Shown here: in pieces, positions 8,374 to 15,576 of the stretch
Layout: each line of letters opens with the position of its first letter
Position numbering within the stretch: the stretch's first letter is position 1
From: DASRHY01 sp046765875
Lineage (GTDB): Bacteria; Actinomycetota; Actinomycetes; Propionibacteriales; Kribbellaceae
DNA length: 20,196 bases
Assembly: GCA_046765875.1 (NCBI GenBank)
Contig: JBKPSJ010000351.1
Span: 1 to 20,196, forward strand
Reading direction: 5' to 3'
Program-made: the position numbers and the translations under genes
Notes under the pieces: generated by a model
What the model saw: only the letters and a program-made list of their open reading frames with translations
Database searches by the model: none
Told to the model about the DNA's origin: nothing

Positions 8374-9695
8374 TGGAGCCCGACCCATACGTCCCGTACC
8401 GGGGCGATCCCGGCTACCGGGTCCGGCACTACGACCTCGACCTGGACTACCGGGTCAGCAGCAACCGGCTGTCGGGCAAGGCCCGGATCACCGCCGTGTC
8501 GACCGTCCGGCTCGACCGGTTCGGCCTGGACCTGGCCGGGCTGCGGGTCAGCAGGGTGTCGGTCGACGGCCGCCGCCCGGCCCGCTATACCCAGCGGCAG
8601 GACAAGCTCGAGATCCGGCCCGCCAACGCGGTGCCCGCCGGCACCGAGTTCGTCGTCGAGGTCCACTACGCCGGCAACCCGGGCCCGGTCGACAGCGAGT
8701 GGGGCGATGTTGGCTGGGAGGAGCTGACCGAGGGAGTACTGGTGGCCGGTCAGCCCTGCGGCGCGGCGACCTGGTTCCCGTGCAACGACCACCCGGCCGA
8801 CAAAGCGACGTACCGGATCGCGATCAGCACGGAGTCGTCGTACCGCGTGGTGGCCAACGGCCGGCTGGTGTCGCACCGGACCCGGGCGAGCCGCACCAAC
8901 TGGGTGTTCGAGCAGACCGCTCCGATGGCTAGCTACCTGGCGACGGTCCAGATCGGCCGGTACGACGAGCTGACGATCGCCGCCGCGCCGGTGAGCATCC
9001 GCGCGGCCCTTCCGCCCACGCTGGTACGCGGGTTCCGCAGCGACTTCGGCCGCCAGCAGGACATGATGAAGCTCTTCGTCCGGCTGTTCGGGCCGTACCC
9101 GTTCGGGAGCTACACGGTCGTCGTCACCGAGGACCCGCTGGAGATCCCCCTGGAGGCGCAGGGCATCTCGGTGTTCGGCGCGAACCATGTGGACGGGCGC
9201 CGCGGCGCGGAACGGCTGGTCGCACACGAACTGGCACATCAGTGGTTCGGCAACAGCGTCACGCCGGCTTCCTGGCGCGACATCTGGCTGAACGAGGGGT
9301 TCGCCTGCTACGCGGAGTGGCTGTGGTCGGAGAACTCCGGCGGCTGGTCGGCGCAACGGCACGTCGAGACCGCGTACGCCCGCCTGGCCGGGCTGCGGCA
9401 AGACCTGGTCATCTCCGACCCGGGCGCGCGGGACATGTTCGACGACCGGCTCTACAAGCGCGGCGCGATCACACTGCACGCGATCCGGCTGGAACTGGGC
9501 GACACCGACTTCTTCGGCCTGCTGCACGCCTGGACCAAGGGCTACCGGCACGGCTCGGTGACTGGTATGCACTTCGCCGATCTGGCCAACTCGTACGCCG
9601 ACGTGTCGGGCCTGCTCGCCGCCTGGCTGGACTCCCCCAGGCTGCCGCCGATGCCGAAGGTCAAACGTCGCGGCGGTCTCGGCCGGATCCGCTGA
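8373..9695 (+). CDS. Short M1-family zinc aminopeptidase
   Basis: A 440-aa M1 metallopeptidase. H-E-L-A-H at 285-289 and Glu308 in N-E-G-F-A, 18 residues later, give the gluzincin HEXXH-(18)-E zinc site. Upstream, P-L-E-A-Q-G-I-S-V-F stands where the G-A-M-E-N exopeptidase motif normally lies and keeps its Glu. At about half the length of PepN it has the beta-sandwich and thermolysin-like domains but no C-terminal helical domain. There is no signal peptide or membrane segment, so it is probably cytoplasmic. ATG 8373 overlaps the TGA of the synthetase gene (TGATG), implying translational coupling; GTG 8370 is an alternative, and GTG 8334 would overlap by 40 bp. Zn aminopeptidases of this family are the known epsilon-poly-lysine degrading enzymes, so removal of product or self-protection is a reasonable inferred role. 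Its last 35 bp overlap the opposing phosphopantetheinyl transferase gene. Confidence 0.87.
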   Translation: MEPDPYVPYRGDPGYRVRHYDLDLDYRVSSNRLSGKARITAVSTVRLDRFGLDLAGLRVSRVSVDGRRPARYTQRQDKLEIRPANAVPAGTEFVVEVHYAGNPGPVDSEWGDVGWEELTEGVLVAGQPCGAATWFPCNDHPADKATYRIAISTESSYRVVANGRLVSHRTRASRTNWVFEQTAPMASYLATVQIGRYDELTIAAAPVSIRAALPPTLVRGFRSDFGRQQDMMKLFVRLFGPYPFGSYTVVVTEDPLEIPLEAQGISVFGANHVDGRRGAERLVAHELAHQWFGNSVTPASWRDIWLNEGFACYAEWLWSENSGGWSAQRHVETAYARLAGLRQDLVISDPGARDMFDDRLYKRGAITLHAIRLELGDTDFFGLLHAWTKGYRHGSVTGMHFADLANSYADVSGLLAAWLDSPRLPPMPKVKRRGGLGRIR

Positions 9696-10263
9696 GGTCG
9701 ACCCGGCGTACCTCGACCCGCGGCTTGGCCGTGGTCAGCACGGTCAGGCAACCGGCATAGCCGGCACCGAAGTCCAGACTCGCCACAACTGGCCCGGGGC
9801 CGGCGACGACGTCCTCGGGCCGGACCGTCAGGCCGTCGCCGGTTGCCTTCAGCAAAGACTCTTTACGCACCCAGGACGCCGCGTGGTCGCCGATCCGGGC
9901 CCGCTCCACCGCCTCGACCGACTCCACGTCGACGCCGAGCGGACCAAGGTACGTCGCCGCCGCGACCACCCGGTCACCCGCATGCGACCAGCTCACGAAC
10001 ACCGCTGCCGGGTGGTCCACGTACGGCTGGCCGTGCGTCCCGTCACACCACCGGCAGGTCTGGTGCAGACGAATCGAGGACTCCGGCAGCCCGGCGAGAT
10101 CCGCGATGACGAGCCGGGCCAGGACATGCGCGCTGCGGAACCTGCTGCGGCCCTCGGTGCGCAGCAGCCGGGCCATCCGGTCGAGCTCGGTTGCCGTGAG
10201 CAACCGGTCGGCCTCGGCCGGGGCGTCCGGCTCCGACCAGCCGACCAGGACGTTTCCGGTCAC
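9661..10263 (-). CDS. Sfp-type 4'-phosphopantetheinyl transferase
   Basis: A 200-aa enzyme that moves the phosphopantetheine arm of CoA onto a carrier-protein serine. The two family signatures are present: G-V-D-V-E at 110-114 (Mg-binding Asp/Glu) and W-V-R-K-E-S-L-L-K-A at 131-140. H-Q-T-C-R-W-C-D-G-T-H-G-Q-P earlier is also typical of the superfamily. The start is GTG 10263, which shares GTGA with the ispF stop; the longer frame reaching 10368 would add an Arg-rich stretch antisense-like in composition and overlap ispF. It is the last gene of carD-ispD-ispF and is probably coupled to ispF translation. Its neighbour across the convergent junction has a T domain needing this modification, making the synthetase a plausible target, though genome-wide carriers are possible too. 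Confidence 0.9.
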   Translation of the reverse strand: MTGNVLVGWSEPDAPAEADRLLTATELDRMARLLRTEGRSRFRSAHVLARLVIADLAGLPESSIRLHQTCRWCDGTHGQPYVDHPAAVFVSWSHAGDRVVAAATYLGPLGVDVESVEAVERARIGDHAASWVRKESLLKATGDGLTVRPEDVVAGPGPVVASLDFGAGYAGCLTVLTTAKPRVEVRRVDLSGSGRDRRDV

Positions 10264-10733
10264 GGCCGCACCACGAGTGCGGTGGCGACGGCGGCGATGC
10301 CCTCGCCACGACCGGTCAGTCCCAGGCCGTCGGTGGTGGTGGCGCTGACCGAGACCGGCGCGCCGCACGCTTCGCTCATCGCCGCCTCCGCCTCCTTGCG
10401 GCGCGGGCCGAACCGCGGCGTGTTGCAGATCACCTGGACCGACACGTTGCCGATCTCGTACCCGGCCTCGCGGACCCGCCGGGCCGTCTCGGACAGCAAC
10501 GTCGCACCGGACGCACCGGCCCAGCGCGGCTCGGCCCTACCGAAGTTCGCGCCGAGGTCGCCGAGACCGGCCGCGGACAGCAGCGCGTCGCAGGCGGCGT
10601 GCGCCGCAACATCGCCGTCGGAGTGCCCGGACGGGCCGCTCGGCTCGTCCGGCCAGGACAGGCAGGCCAGCCACATCGGCCGGCCCCGCTCCAGCGGGTG
10701 GACGTCGACACCCGTCCCGACGCGGGGGATCAC
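10260..10733 (-). CDS. ispF: 2-C-methyl-D-erythritol 2,4-cyclodiphosphate synthase
   Basis: A 157-aa enzyme of the non-mevalonate (MEP) isoprenoid pathway. It cyclises CDP-methylerythritol 2-phosphate to the 2,4-cyclodiphosphate with release of CMP. The N-terminal G-V-D-V-H-P (Asp10, His12) gives two zinc ligands, the third being a His in the H-S-D-G-D-V-A-A-H-A segment (37-46). The C-terminal T-T-T-D-G-L-G-L-T-G-R-G-E-G-I motif is diagnostic. Length is normal for the family. It starts at GTG 10733, which overlaps the ispD TGA by four bases (GTGA), and its own TGA overlaps the next start in the same way. It works directly after IspE, with IspD two steps earlier. Confidence 0.97.
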   Translation of the reverse strand: MIPRVGTGVDVHPLERGRPMWLACLSWPDEPSGPSGHSDGDVAAHAACDALLSAAGLGDLGANFGRAEPRWAGASGATLLSETARRVREAGYEIGNVSVQVICNTPRFGPRRKEAEAAMSEACGAPVSVSATTTDGLGLTGRGEGIAAVATALVVRP

Positions 10734-11425
10734 ACCCGGCTCCGGGCCAGGATCGCCTCGGCGATCAGCAGATCGTGCGGCCGGGTCACCTTGAGCGAGT
10801 CCGGCGACCCCTCGACGGTGTCGACCGGTAGCCCGAGCCTCTCGACCAGCGTCGCGTCGTCGGTGGCCACCGCGTGCACCGGTACGGCGTCGTATGCCCG
10901 GCGCAATACGTCAGGACGGAACCCCTGCGGGGTCTGTACGGCCACCAACCCGGATCGGTCCGGCGTACCGGTGACTTGGCCGTCGGCGCCGACCTGCTTG
11001 ATCGTGTCGGTCACCGGCAGGACCGGGATGACCGCGTCCGCGCCGGCCCTGACCGCTTCCACGACCCGCGCGATGACGGCAGCCGGTACGAACGGCCGGG
11101 CCGCGTCGTGAACAAGGACACAGTCGAACGGCCCCGGCGGCAGCACCTCGAGTCCGCACCGCACCGAGTCGGTACGCTCCGCGCCGCCGGCGACGCAGGT
11201 CAGTTCGACCCCGGCCAGGACCGGCCGGAGCATCTCGGTGAACTCGGCCTCGCAGCCGACGGGTGTGGCCACTACCAGGAAGCCGAGGCCGACGGGAGCC
11301 GCGCACAGCCCACGTACCGCGTGGACCAGCAGCGGCTCGCCGCCGACCTCGCGCAGCGCCTTCGGTGTGTCCCCGCCGAGCCGCACGCCGAGACCTGCGG
11401 CAGGGATGATCGCAGCGGTGCTCAA
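10730..11425 (-). CDS. ispD: 2-C-methyl-D-erythritol 4-phosphate cytidylyltransferase
   Basis: A 231-aa enzyme that joins MEP to CTP to give CDP-methylerythritol, the third step of the MEP pathway. The nucleotide-binding signature P-A-A-G-L-G-V-R-L-G-G-D-T-P-K-A-L is at residues 8-24. V-H-D-A-A-R-P (about 105) and V-Q-T-P-Q-G-F are also typical. The start must be TTG 11425: in-frame TAG lies three codons upstream (11432-11434), and the nucleotide-binding motif begins only seven residues after it. GTAGGG just upstream is a possible ribosome site. It lies 20 bp after carD, the order known from mycobacteria. Confidence 0.96.
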   Translation of the reverse strand: MSTAAIIPAAGLGVRLGGDTPKALREVGGEPLLVHAVRGLCAAPVGLGFLVVATPVGCEAEFTEMLRPVLAGVELTCVAGGAERTDSVRCGLEVLPPGPFDCVLVHDAARPFVPAAVIARVVEAVRAGADAVIPVLPVTDTIKQVGADGQVTGTPDRSGLVAVQTPQGFRPDVLRRAYDAVPVHAVATDDATLVERLGLPVDTVEGSPDSLKVTRPHDLLIAEAILARSRV

Positions 11426-11445
11426 CGCGCCCTACGACCTGGGGC

Positions 11446-11931
11446 TCAGGACGCGAGGACCTCGTCGAGGATGGCCTCGGCCTTGTCCTCGTTGGTGTTC
11501 TCGGCGAGCGCGAGCTCCGACACCAGGATCTGACGGGCCTTGGCCAGCATCCGCTTCTCACCGGCGGACAGGCCACGATCGCGCTCGCGGCGCCACAGGT
11601 CGCGGACGACCTCGGCGACCTTGAGAACGTTGCCGGAGTGCAACTTCTCCAGATTGGCCTTGTACCGACGCGACCAGTTGGTCGGCTCCTCGGTGTGCGG
11701 TGCGCGAAGAACGTCGAAGACCCGCTCGAGACCCTGCTGGTCCACGACGTCACGAACCCCGACGAGGTCGAGGTTGCAGGCCGGCACGCGGACTACCAGG
11801 TCGTTCTGGGCGATGATCCGCAAGACCAGATAGGTCTTGTCCTCACCTTTGATCTGACGGGTCTCGATGTCCTCGATGACAGCTGCTCCGTGATTGGGGT
11901 AAACAACCGTCTCGCCGACTGTGAAAGTCAT
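11446..11931 (-). CDS. carD: CarD family RNA polymerase-binding transcription regulator
   Basis: A 161-aa regulator that binds the RNA polymerase beta subunit and stabilises open promoter complexes, notably at rRNA promoters. The N-terminal RNAP-interaction domain (about 1-60) begins F-T-V-G-E-T-V-V-Y-P-N-H-G. The C-terminal helical DNA-binding domain contains T-N-W-S-R-R-Y-K-A-N-L-E-K, with the Trp known to wedge into the minor groove at the upstream edge of the bubble. Length matches mycobacterial CarD. ATG 11931 has a strong GAAAGGGG ribosome site 9 nt upstream. It is the first gene of the carD-ispD-ispF-phosphopantetheinyl transferase unit and is divergent from the lpqE-like gene. Confidence 0.97.
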   Translation of the reverse strand: MTFTVGETVVYPNHGAAVIEDIETRQIKGEDKTYLVLRIIAQNDLVVRVPACNLDLVGVRDVVDQQGLERVFDVLRAPHTEEPTNWSRRYKANLEKLHSGNVLKVAEVVRDLWRRERDRGLSAGEKRMLAKARQILVSELALAENTNEDKAEAILDEVLAS

Positions 11932-11956
11932 GTGTCACGTGCCCCTTTCCACATCC

Positions 11957-11962
11957 AGGGTA
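11957..11962 (-). promoter_or_regulatory. Candidate extended -10 promoter for carD
   Basis: On the minus strand TGT-TACCCT gives an extended -10 (TGn plus TANNNT). A start site about 7 nt downstream would leave a leader of roughly 19-20 nt holding the GAAAGGGG ribosome site. No clear -35 hexamer is visible. Confidence 0.4.
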
Positions 11963-12170
11963 ACACGTCGCGGGGACCCGTTCGGCGGCGTTTCCGCTGG
12001 TCAGAGGCCGATTCCGGCCTTGACAAATGATGGCCGGCGTGCCACGCGCGCACGTTGGGCAGGTACCGGGACACCGAGCCGGCCCGCCGCTCGCTACGCT
12101 GTGCAGCGCCGGAATCCGTTGGTCCGGGCATCGACCGTGCTCGTACCAGTGCGTCGACCGAGGAGTCGGA

Positions 12171-12725
12171 GTGCCAATCCCAGTGCCCCAGACGCTGCCG
12201 CAGCGCACCGTCCGTTCGATCCTCGCCGGTTGCGCCGCCCTGCTGCTGGCCGCGGTCACCGCCGGTTGCGGCGCCGGCTTCGAAGCCCAGACCAACCAGC
12301 CGTACCAGGCGGCCGAGGGCGCCAACGGCCAGTCCGGGTCGATCGGCGCGCGCAACATTCTGGTGATCGCCAACGACGCCGGCAGAGGCCAGTTGCACGG
12401 CGTGCTGGTCAACAGCGGCGACACCGACGACCGGCTCGCCTCGATCCAGGTCGATCCGTCGGTCCAGGGGGTCCAGGTCAGCAGCACCCGCGAGTCGACT
12501 CCGCTGCCGGCCGGCGAGGCCGTCAGCCTCGGCGCCACGCCGTCCGGATCCGAGGGCGAGTCCGGCGCGCCGGTCGGCCCACGCGTCACGGTCACCGGCG
12601 CCAAGCCGGGCCGGATCATCACGATGACGATCTCGTTCGGGACCGCCGGCCCGATCATGCTCGGGGTCCCGGTGCTCACCACCGACCACTACTCGCCGAC
12701 CCCGAAGCCGTCCCCCGCCGGTTGA
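12171..12725 (+). CDS. lpqE: LpqE-like lipoprotein
   Basis: A 184-aa lipoprotein. The signal is basic Q-R-T-V-R, hydrophobic I-L-A-G-C-A-A-L-L-L-A-A, then lipobox V-T-A-G-C with the lipidated Cys33, so it should be anchored on the outer face of the membrane. The mature part has a beta-rich segment (R-N-I-L-V-I-A-N-D-A-G-R-G-Q-L-H) and ends in a Pro/Ser-rich tail. In Mycobacterium tuberculosis lpqE lies divergently beside carD exactly as here, and this context is the main reason for the name. LpqE is related to the PCuAC-type copper-chaperone fold, but I see no convincing Met/His copper motif. The GTG 12171 start has GAGGAG 5 nt upstream; the in-frame ATG at 12027 would put 48 non-signal residues in front and is rejected. 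Confidence 0.82.
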   Translation: MPIPVPQTLPQRTVRSILAGCAALLLAAVTAGCGAGFEAQTNQPYQAAEGANGQSGSIGARNILVIANDAGRGQLHGVLVNSGDTDDRLASIQVDPSVQGVQVSSTRESTPLPAGEAVSLGATPSGSEGESGAPVGPRVTVTGAKPGRIITMTISFGTAGPIMLGVPVLTTDHYSPTPKPSPAG

Positions 12726-12742
12726 TCGGGAGCCGACCGGGA

Positions 12743-12759
12743 CGTTGCCGATGGCAACG
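12743..12759. terminator. Hairpin between convergent lpqE and regX3
   Basis: A perfect 7-bp stem CGTTGCC / GGCAACG with a GAT loop lies in the 39-bp gap between the two convergent stop codons. It could end transcription from both sides. There is no T tract, as is common in high-GC actinobacteria. Confidence 0.6.
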
Positions 12760-12764
12760 CCTGG

Positions 12765-13442
12765 TCAGGCCTCGAACTTGTAGCCGAGCCCGCGCACCGT
12801 CACCAGGTGCGCCGGGTTCGAGGGGTCCTTCTCCAGCTTCGACCGCAGCCGCTTGACATGGACGTCCAGTGTCTTGGTGTCGCCGACGTAGTCCGCACCC
12901 CAGATCCGGTCGATCAACTGGCCGCGGGTGAGCACCCGACCGGTGTTGCGCAACAGCATCTCGAGGAGCTCGAACTCCTTTAGTGGAAGGCGGATCTCGG
13001 CTCCGGACACGGTCACCACATGCCGCTCGACATCCATCCGGACCGGGCCGGCCTCGAGGGTGTCGGGCAGCAGTTCGACGTCCTGGCCGCGGCGCAGCAC
13101 CGCCCGGATCCGGGCCAGCAGTTCACGCGGACTGTACGGCTTGGTCACGTAGTCGTCGGCGCCGAGCTCCAGCCCGACCACCTTGTCGACCTCGGTGTCC
13201 TTCGCGCTGACGATGATGACGGGTACGTTCGACCGGGTTCGCAGTGCGCGGCATACCTCGGTCCCGGGCAGTCCCGGCAGCATCAGGTCGAGGAGCACGA
13301 TGTCCGCGCCCGCGCGGTCGAACTCCTCCAGCGCGGCCGGGCCGGTGTCGGCGACGGCCACCTCGAAGCCTTCCTTGCGGAGCACGTACGACAAGGCGTC
13401 GCTGTAGCTCTCCTCGTCCTCCACCACGAGCACACGGGTCAC
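12765..13442 (-). CDS. regX3: Response regulator RegX3 (PhoP-type)
   Basis: A 225-aa OmpR/PhoB-family response regulator. The receiver domain (1-120) has the acidic pocket E-D-E at 8-10, phospho-acceptor Asp52 in L-L-D-L-M-L-P-G and Lys101 in V-T-K-P-Y-S. The winged-helix DNA-binding domain (about 130-225) contains L-P-L-K-E-F-E-L-L and D-V-H-V-K-R-L-R-S-K-L, ending V-R-G-L-G-Y-K-F. It controls the phosphate starvation response with SenX3; its Streptomyces counterpart PhoP binds PHO boxes, one of which lies upstream of senX3. The GTG 13442 start overlaps the senX3 stop as GTGA, so the two proteins should be made in linked amounts. Confidence 0.95.
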   Translation of the reverse strand: MTRVLVVEDEESYSDALSYVLRKEGFEVAVADTGPAALEEFDRAGADIVLLDLMLPGLPGTEVCRALRTRSNVPVIIVSAKDTEVDKVVGLELGADDYVTKPYSPRELLARIRAVLRRGQDVELLPDTLEAGPVRMDVERHVVTVSGAEIRLPLKEFELLEMLLRNTGRVLTRGQLIDRIWGADYVGDTKTLDVHVKRLRSKLEKDPSNPAHLVTVRGLGYKFEA

Positions 13443-14626
13443 GAAGCTGCCTCCTTAGGGACAGAGGTGGTAACACTCACAACCGGGTTCTCGACCAAGA
13501 CGTCCATCCGCAGCGGTAGCCGGACTGTGAACGTCGACCCTTGGCCTTCGACGCTCCAGACCCGGACGTCGCCGCCGTGGATGGACGCGATGTGCTTCAC
13601 GATCGACAGTCCCAGGCCGGTGCCGCCGGTCTCCCGGCTGCGGGCCCGGTCGACCCGGTAGAACCGTTCGAAGATCCGCTCCAGCTCCGAGATGGGGATG
13701 CCAACTCCCTGATCACTGACGGTGATCTCGACCAGATCGCCGTCGACGTGCGCCGCGACCGCCACCCGGGTGCGGTCGGGGCTGTAGTTGACGGCGTTCT
13801 CGACCAGGTTGCCGATCGCGATCACCAGCTGGTCTTCGCTCCCCATCACTTCCAGTGACGGATCGGCCTTGACCACGATGGTGATGCCGCGGCTCTGCGC
13901 GTCCACCCGGCAGCGGTCCACCGCCTGTTCGATCACCTCTCCGACGCTGACCGGACCGGGATTCTCCAGCGGGTCGTCGCCCTGCAGCCTGGACAGCTCG
14001 ATGATCTCCTTGACCAGCCGGTCCAGCCGGGCCGCCTCGACCCGCATCCGGCCCGAGAACCGGTGCACCGCCTCCGGATCATCGGAGGCGTCGGCAACCG
14101 CATCGGCCAGCAGCGTCAGCGCCCCGATCGGGGTCTTCAGCTCGTGGCTCACGTTGACAACGAAATCCCTGCGGATCGCGTCCAGCCGCCGTTCCCGGGT
14201 CCGGTCCTCGACCAGCACCAGCACCAGCCTGCTGCCCAGCGGCGCAACCCGAGCGCTCACGTACTGGGTGGCACCCAGCCGGCCGCGGACGATCTCCAGG
14301 TCCCGCTGCCGGATCTCACCGTCGCGGCGAACCTGCCGGACCATGATGAGCAGCTCGTCGACCACCAGCCGGTTGGCTCGGACGATGCCCAGCACGTGCG
14401 CCGGAGCACTGGCCTGCAGTACCTGGTCCTCCGGGCCCATCACGACCGCCGAACTGCGCAGTACGGACAGGACAGTCGCCACTCCGGGTGGTACGGAGGG
14501 ATCGGCGGATTCGGGGACCTTTCGCTGGGTACGCTCACTGAACAGAACCAACCCCGCAGCAAGGCCGCCGAGGGCCGCGCCGACGACGCCGCCCAGCACC
14601 GCAGCCAGCGTGGGGTCCACGCTCAA
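13439..14626 (-). CDS. senX3: Sensor histidine kinase SenX3 (PhoR-type)
   Basis: A 395-aa membrane histidine kinase. One membrane helix (about 7-30) leads to a PAS-like region (about 50-140). The dimerisation/phosphoacceptor helix has His161 in N-V-S-H-E-L-K-T-P. The ATPase domain shows the N box N-L-V-E-N-A-V-N-Y-S, D-Q-G-V-G-I, F-E-R-F-Y-R-V-D and G-G-T-G-L-G-L-S-I-V. It phosphorylates RegX3 under phosphate limitation; PhoU and the Pst transporter normally restrain it. TTG 14626 is the first start in the frame, but GTG 14620 two codons later is equally good: a TAACAT -10 sequence 7 nt before it suggests a leaderless message. Neither start has a clear ribosome site. Divergent from phoU. Confidence 0.94.
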   Translation of the reverse strand: MSVDPTLAAVLGGVVGAALGGLAAGLVLFSERTQRKVPESADPSVPPGVATVLSVLRSSAVVMGPEDQVLQASAPAHVLGIVRANRLVVDELLIMVRQVRRDGEIRQRDLEIVRGRLGATQYVSARVAPLGSRLVLVLVEDRTRERRLDAIRRDFVVNVSHELKTPIGALTLLADAVADASDDPEAVHRFSGRMRVEAARLDRLVKEIIELSRLQGDDPLENPGPVSVGEVIEQAVDRCRVDAQSRGITIVVKADPSLEVMGSEDQLVIAIGNLVENAVNYSPDRTRVAVAAHVDGDLVEITVSDQGVGIPISELERIFERFYRVDRARSRETGGTGLGLSIVKHIASIHGGDVRVWSVEGQGSTFTVRLPLRMDVLVENPVVSVTTSVPKEAAS

Positions 14627-14627
14627 G

Positions 14628-14633
14628 ATGTTA
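14628..14633 (-). promoter_or_regulatory. Candidate -10 of a leaderless senX3 promoter
   Basis: TAACAT on the minus strand ends 7 nt before GTG 14620, the spacing expected if transcription starts at the GTG itself. No -35 consensus is visible. Confidence 0.35.
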
Positions 14634-14693
14634 CGCGGGCGGTTCGGACACTCCGGCCAGGTGTTGTACCCGCGGACGGCGGCCGGCTCAACT

Positions 14694-14715
14694 GTTCACC
14701 GGACGTTCATCGACC
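14694..14715 (+). promoter_or_regulatory. PHO box in the senX3-phoU divergent region
   Basis: Two adjacent 11-nt direct-repeat units, GTTCACCGGAC (14694-14704) and GTTCATCGACC (14705-14715), match the actinobacterial PhoP/RegX3 binding site, which is built from 11-nt repeats around GTTCACC/GTTCATC. It lies 67 bp from the senX3 start and 107 bp from the phoU start, so it could control both directions. Phosphorylated RegX3 is the expected binder. Confidence 0.7.
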
Positions 14716-14733
14716 ATCCCCAACCGGCAACCT

Positions 14734-14749
14734 GGACGGCATACCGTCC
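14734..14749. promoter_or_regulatory. Short inverted repeat upstream of phoU
   Basis: GGACGG and CCGTCC flank a four-base CATA, 18 bp after the PHO box and upstream of the candidate phoU -10. It may be an operator half-site pair or an incidental hairpin. Confidence 0.35.
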
Positions 14750-14769
14750 GCTGGAAAGCAGGCTCGGCG

Positions 14770-14775
14770 TATCTT
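14770..14775 (+). promoter_or_regulatory. Candidate -10 for phoU
   Basis: TATCTT would start transcription near 14782 and leave a leader of about 40 nt that includes the GAGGATCGGAAG ribosome-site region. There is no recognisable -35, which would fit an activator-dependent promoter with the PHO box upstream. Confidence 0.35.
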
Positions 14776-14822
14776 TCGCCGTAGCGGGTGCTACCCAACT
14801 TCGAGGATCGGAAGCGGAACGA

Positions 14823-15524
14823 ATGCGAGACGCGTACCACGAGCAGCTGGACGACATCCTGGTCGAGCTGGAGCGGATGACCCGGACGGTGTCGACCGCC
14901 GTGCGCCGGTCGACCCGGGCCCTGCTCGCGGCCGATATCAAGGCGGCCGAGGAGATCATCGCCGCCGACATCGAGCTCGACGCCAGCGGCGAGGGGGTCG
15001 AGGACAGGGTCTTCGAGCTGATGGCCCGGCAGTCGCCGGTCGCCAATGAGCTGCGGATGCTGGTCGCCGCGCTGCGGATGGTCGCCGACCTCGAGCGGAT
15101 GGGCGACCTGGCCGCGCACGTCGCGAAGGTCGCCCGGATGCGCTACCCGCAGCCCGCGATCCCGCCCGAGCTGAGCGCCGTGATCGGGGAGATGGGCGCG
15201 GTCGCGGAGGCGATGGTCAACGCGGCCGGCGATGTGATCAAGAGCCGCGACGTGTCCGCGGCACAGGCGCTGGAGTCGACCGACGACAAGATGGACAAGC
15301 TCCGGACCAACCAGTTCCGGATGATGATGGACGACTCCTGGCCGCACAGCGTCGAGGTGGCGGTCGACATCGCGTTGCTGGGCCGGTACTACGAGCGGAT
15401 CGCGGACCACGCGGTTTCGATGGCCCGCCGGGTGGTCTACCTGGTCACCGGCGAGCTGCCGGTCGCGATCGGCGGCACGGCCGCCGGCTCCGGCGCGGGC
15501 GCCGCCACCCCGCCGGTCAACTGA
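14823..15524 (+). CDS. phoU: Phosphate signalling regulator PhoU
   Basis: A 233-aa all-helical protein that links the Pst phosphate transporter to the PhoR/SenX3 kinase and keeps it inactive when phosphate is plentiful. It has the two tandem three-helix PhoU repeats: the first with L-R-M-L-V-A-A-L-R-M-V-A-D-L-E-R-M-G-D (about 76-95), the second with A-L-L-G-R-Y-Y-E-R-I-A-D-H-A (about 190-203). These are the E-R-x-x-D metal-binding motifs. A Gly/Ala-rich tail ends the protein. ATG 14823 is chosen because the homology begins there (M-R-D-A-Y-H-E-Q-L-D) and a purine-rich site precedes it. The open frame continues far upstream through senX3 antisense sequence, which is not coding. Divergent from senX3 with a PHO box between. 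Confidence 0.95.
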   Translation: MRDAYHEQLDDILVELERMTRTVSTAVRRSTRALLAADIKAAEEIIAADIELDASGEGVEDRVFELMARQSPVANELRMLVAALRMVADLERMGDLAAHVAKVARMRYPQPAIPPELSAVIGEMGAVAEAMVNAAGDVIKSRDVSAAQALESTDDKMDKLRTNQFRMMMDDSWPHSVEVAVDIALLGRYYERIADHAVSMARRVVYLVTGELPVAIGGTAAGSGAGAATPPVN

Positions 15525-15576
15525 GGCCGGTCAACCCGGCCAGACAACCAAGGCCGGTCAGCTTAGTCAGGACGGT

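Noticed and set aside
7293..9572. A 759-codon open frame antisense to the synthetase and M1 genes
   Set aside because: Low-complexity composition with no recognisable domain; the sense strand carries clear catalytic motifs.
12005..12020. AGGCCG-ATTC-CGGCCT hairpin between carD and lpqE
   Set aside because: A 6-bp stem in GC-rich DNA is not distinctive, and its place between divergent genes makes a terminator unlikely.
12027..12170. Earlier start for the LpqE-like gene
   Set aside because: It would bury the lipoprotein signal 48 residues inside the protein; GTG 12171 has GAGGAG upstream.
13788..14822. Long N-terminal extension of the phoU frame
   Set aside because: It runs through senX3 antisense; PhoU homology begins at ATG 14823 with a ribosome site.
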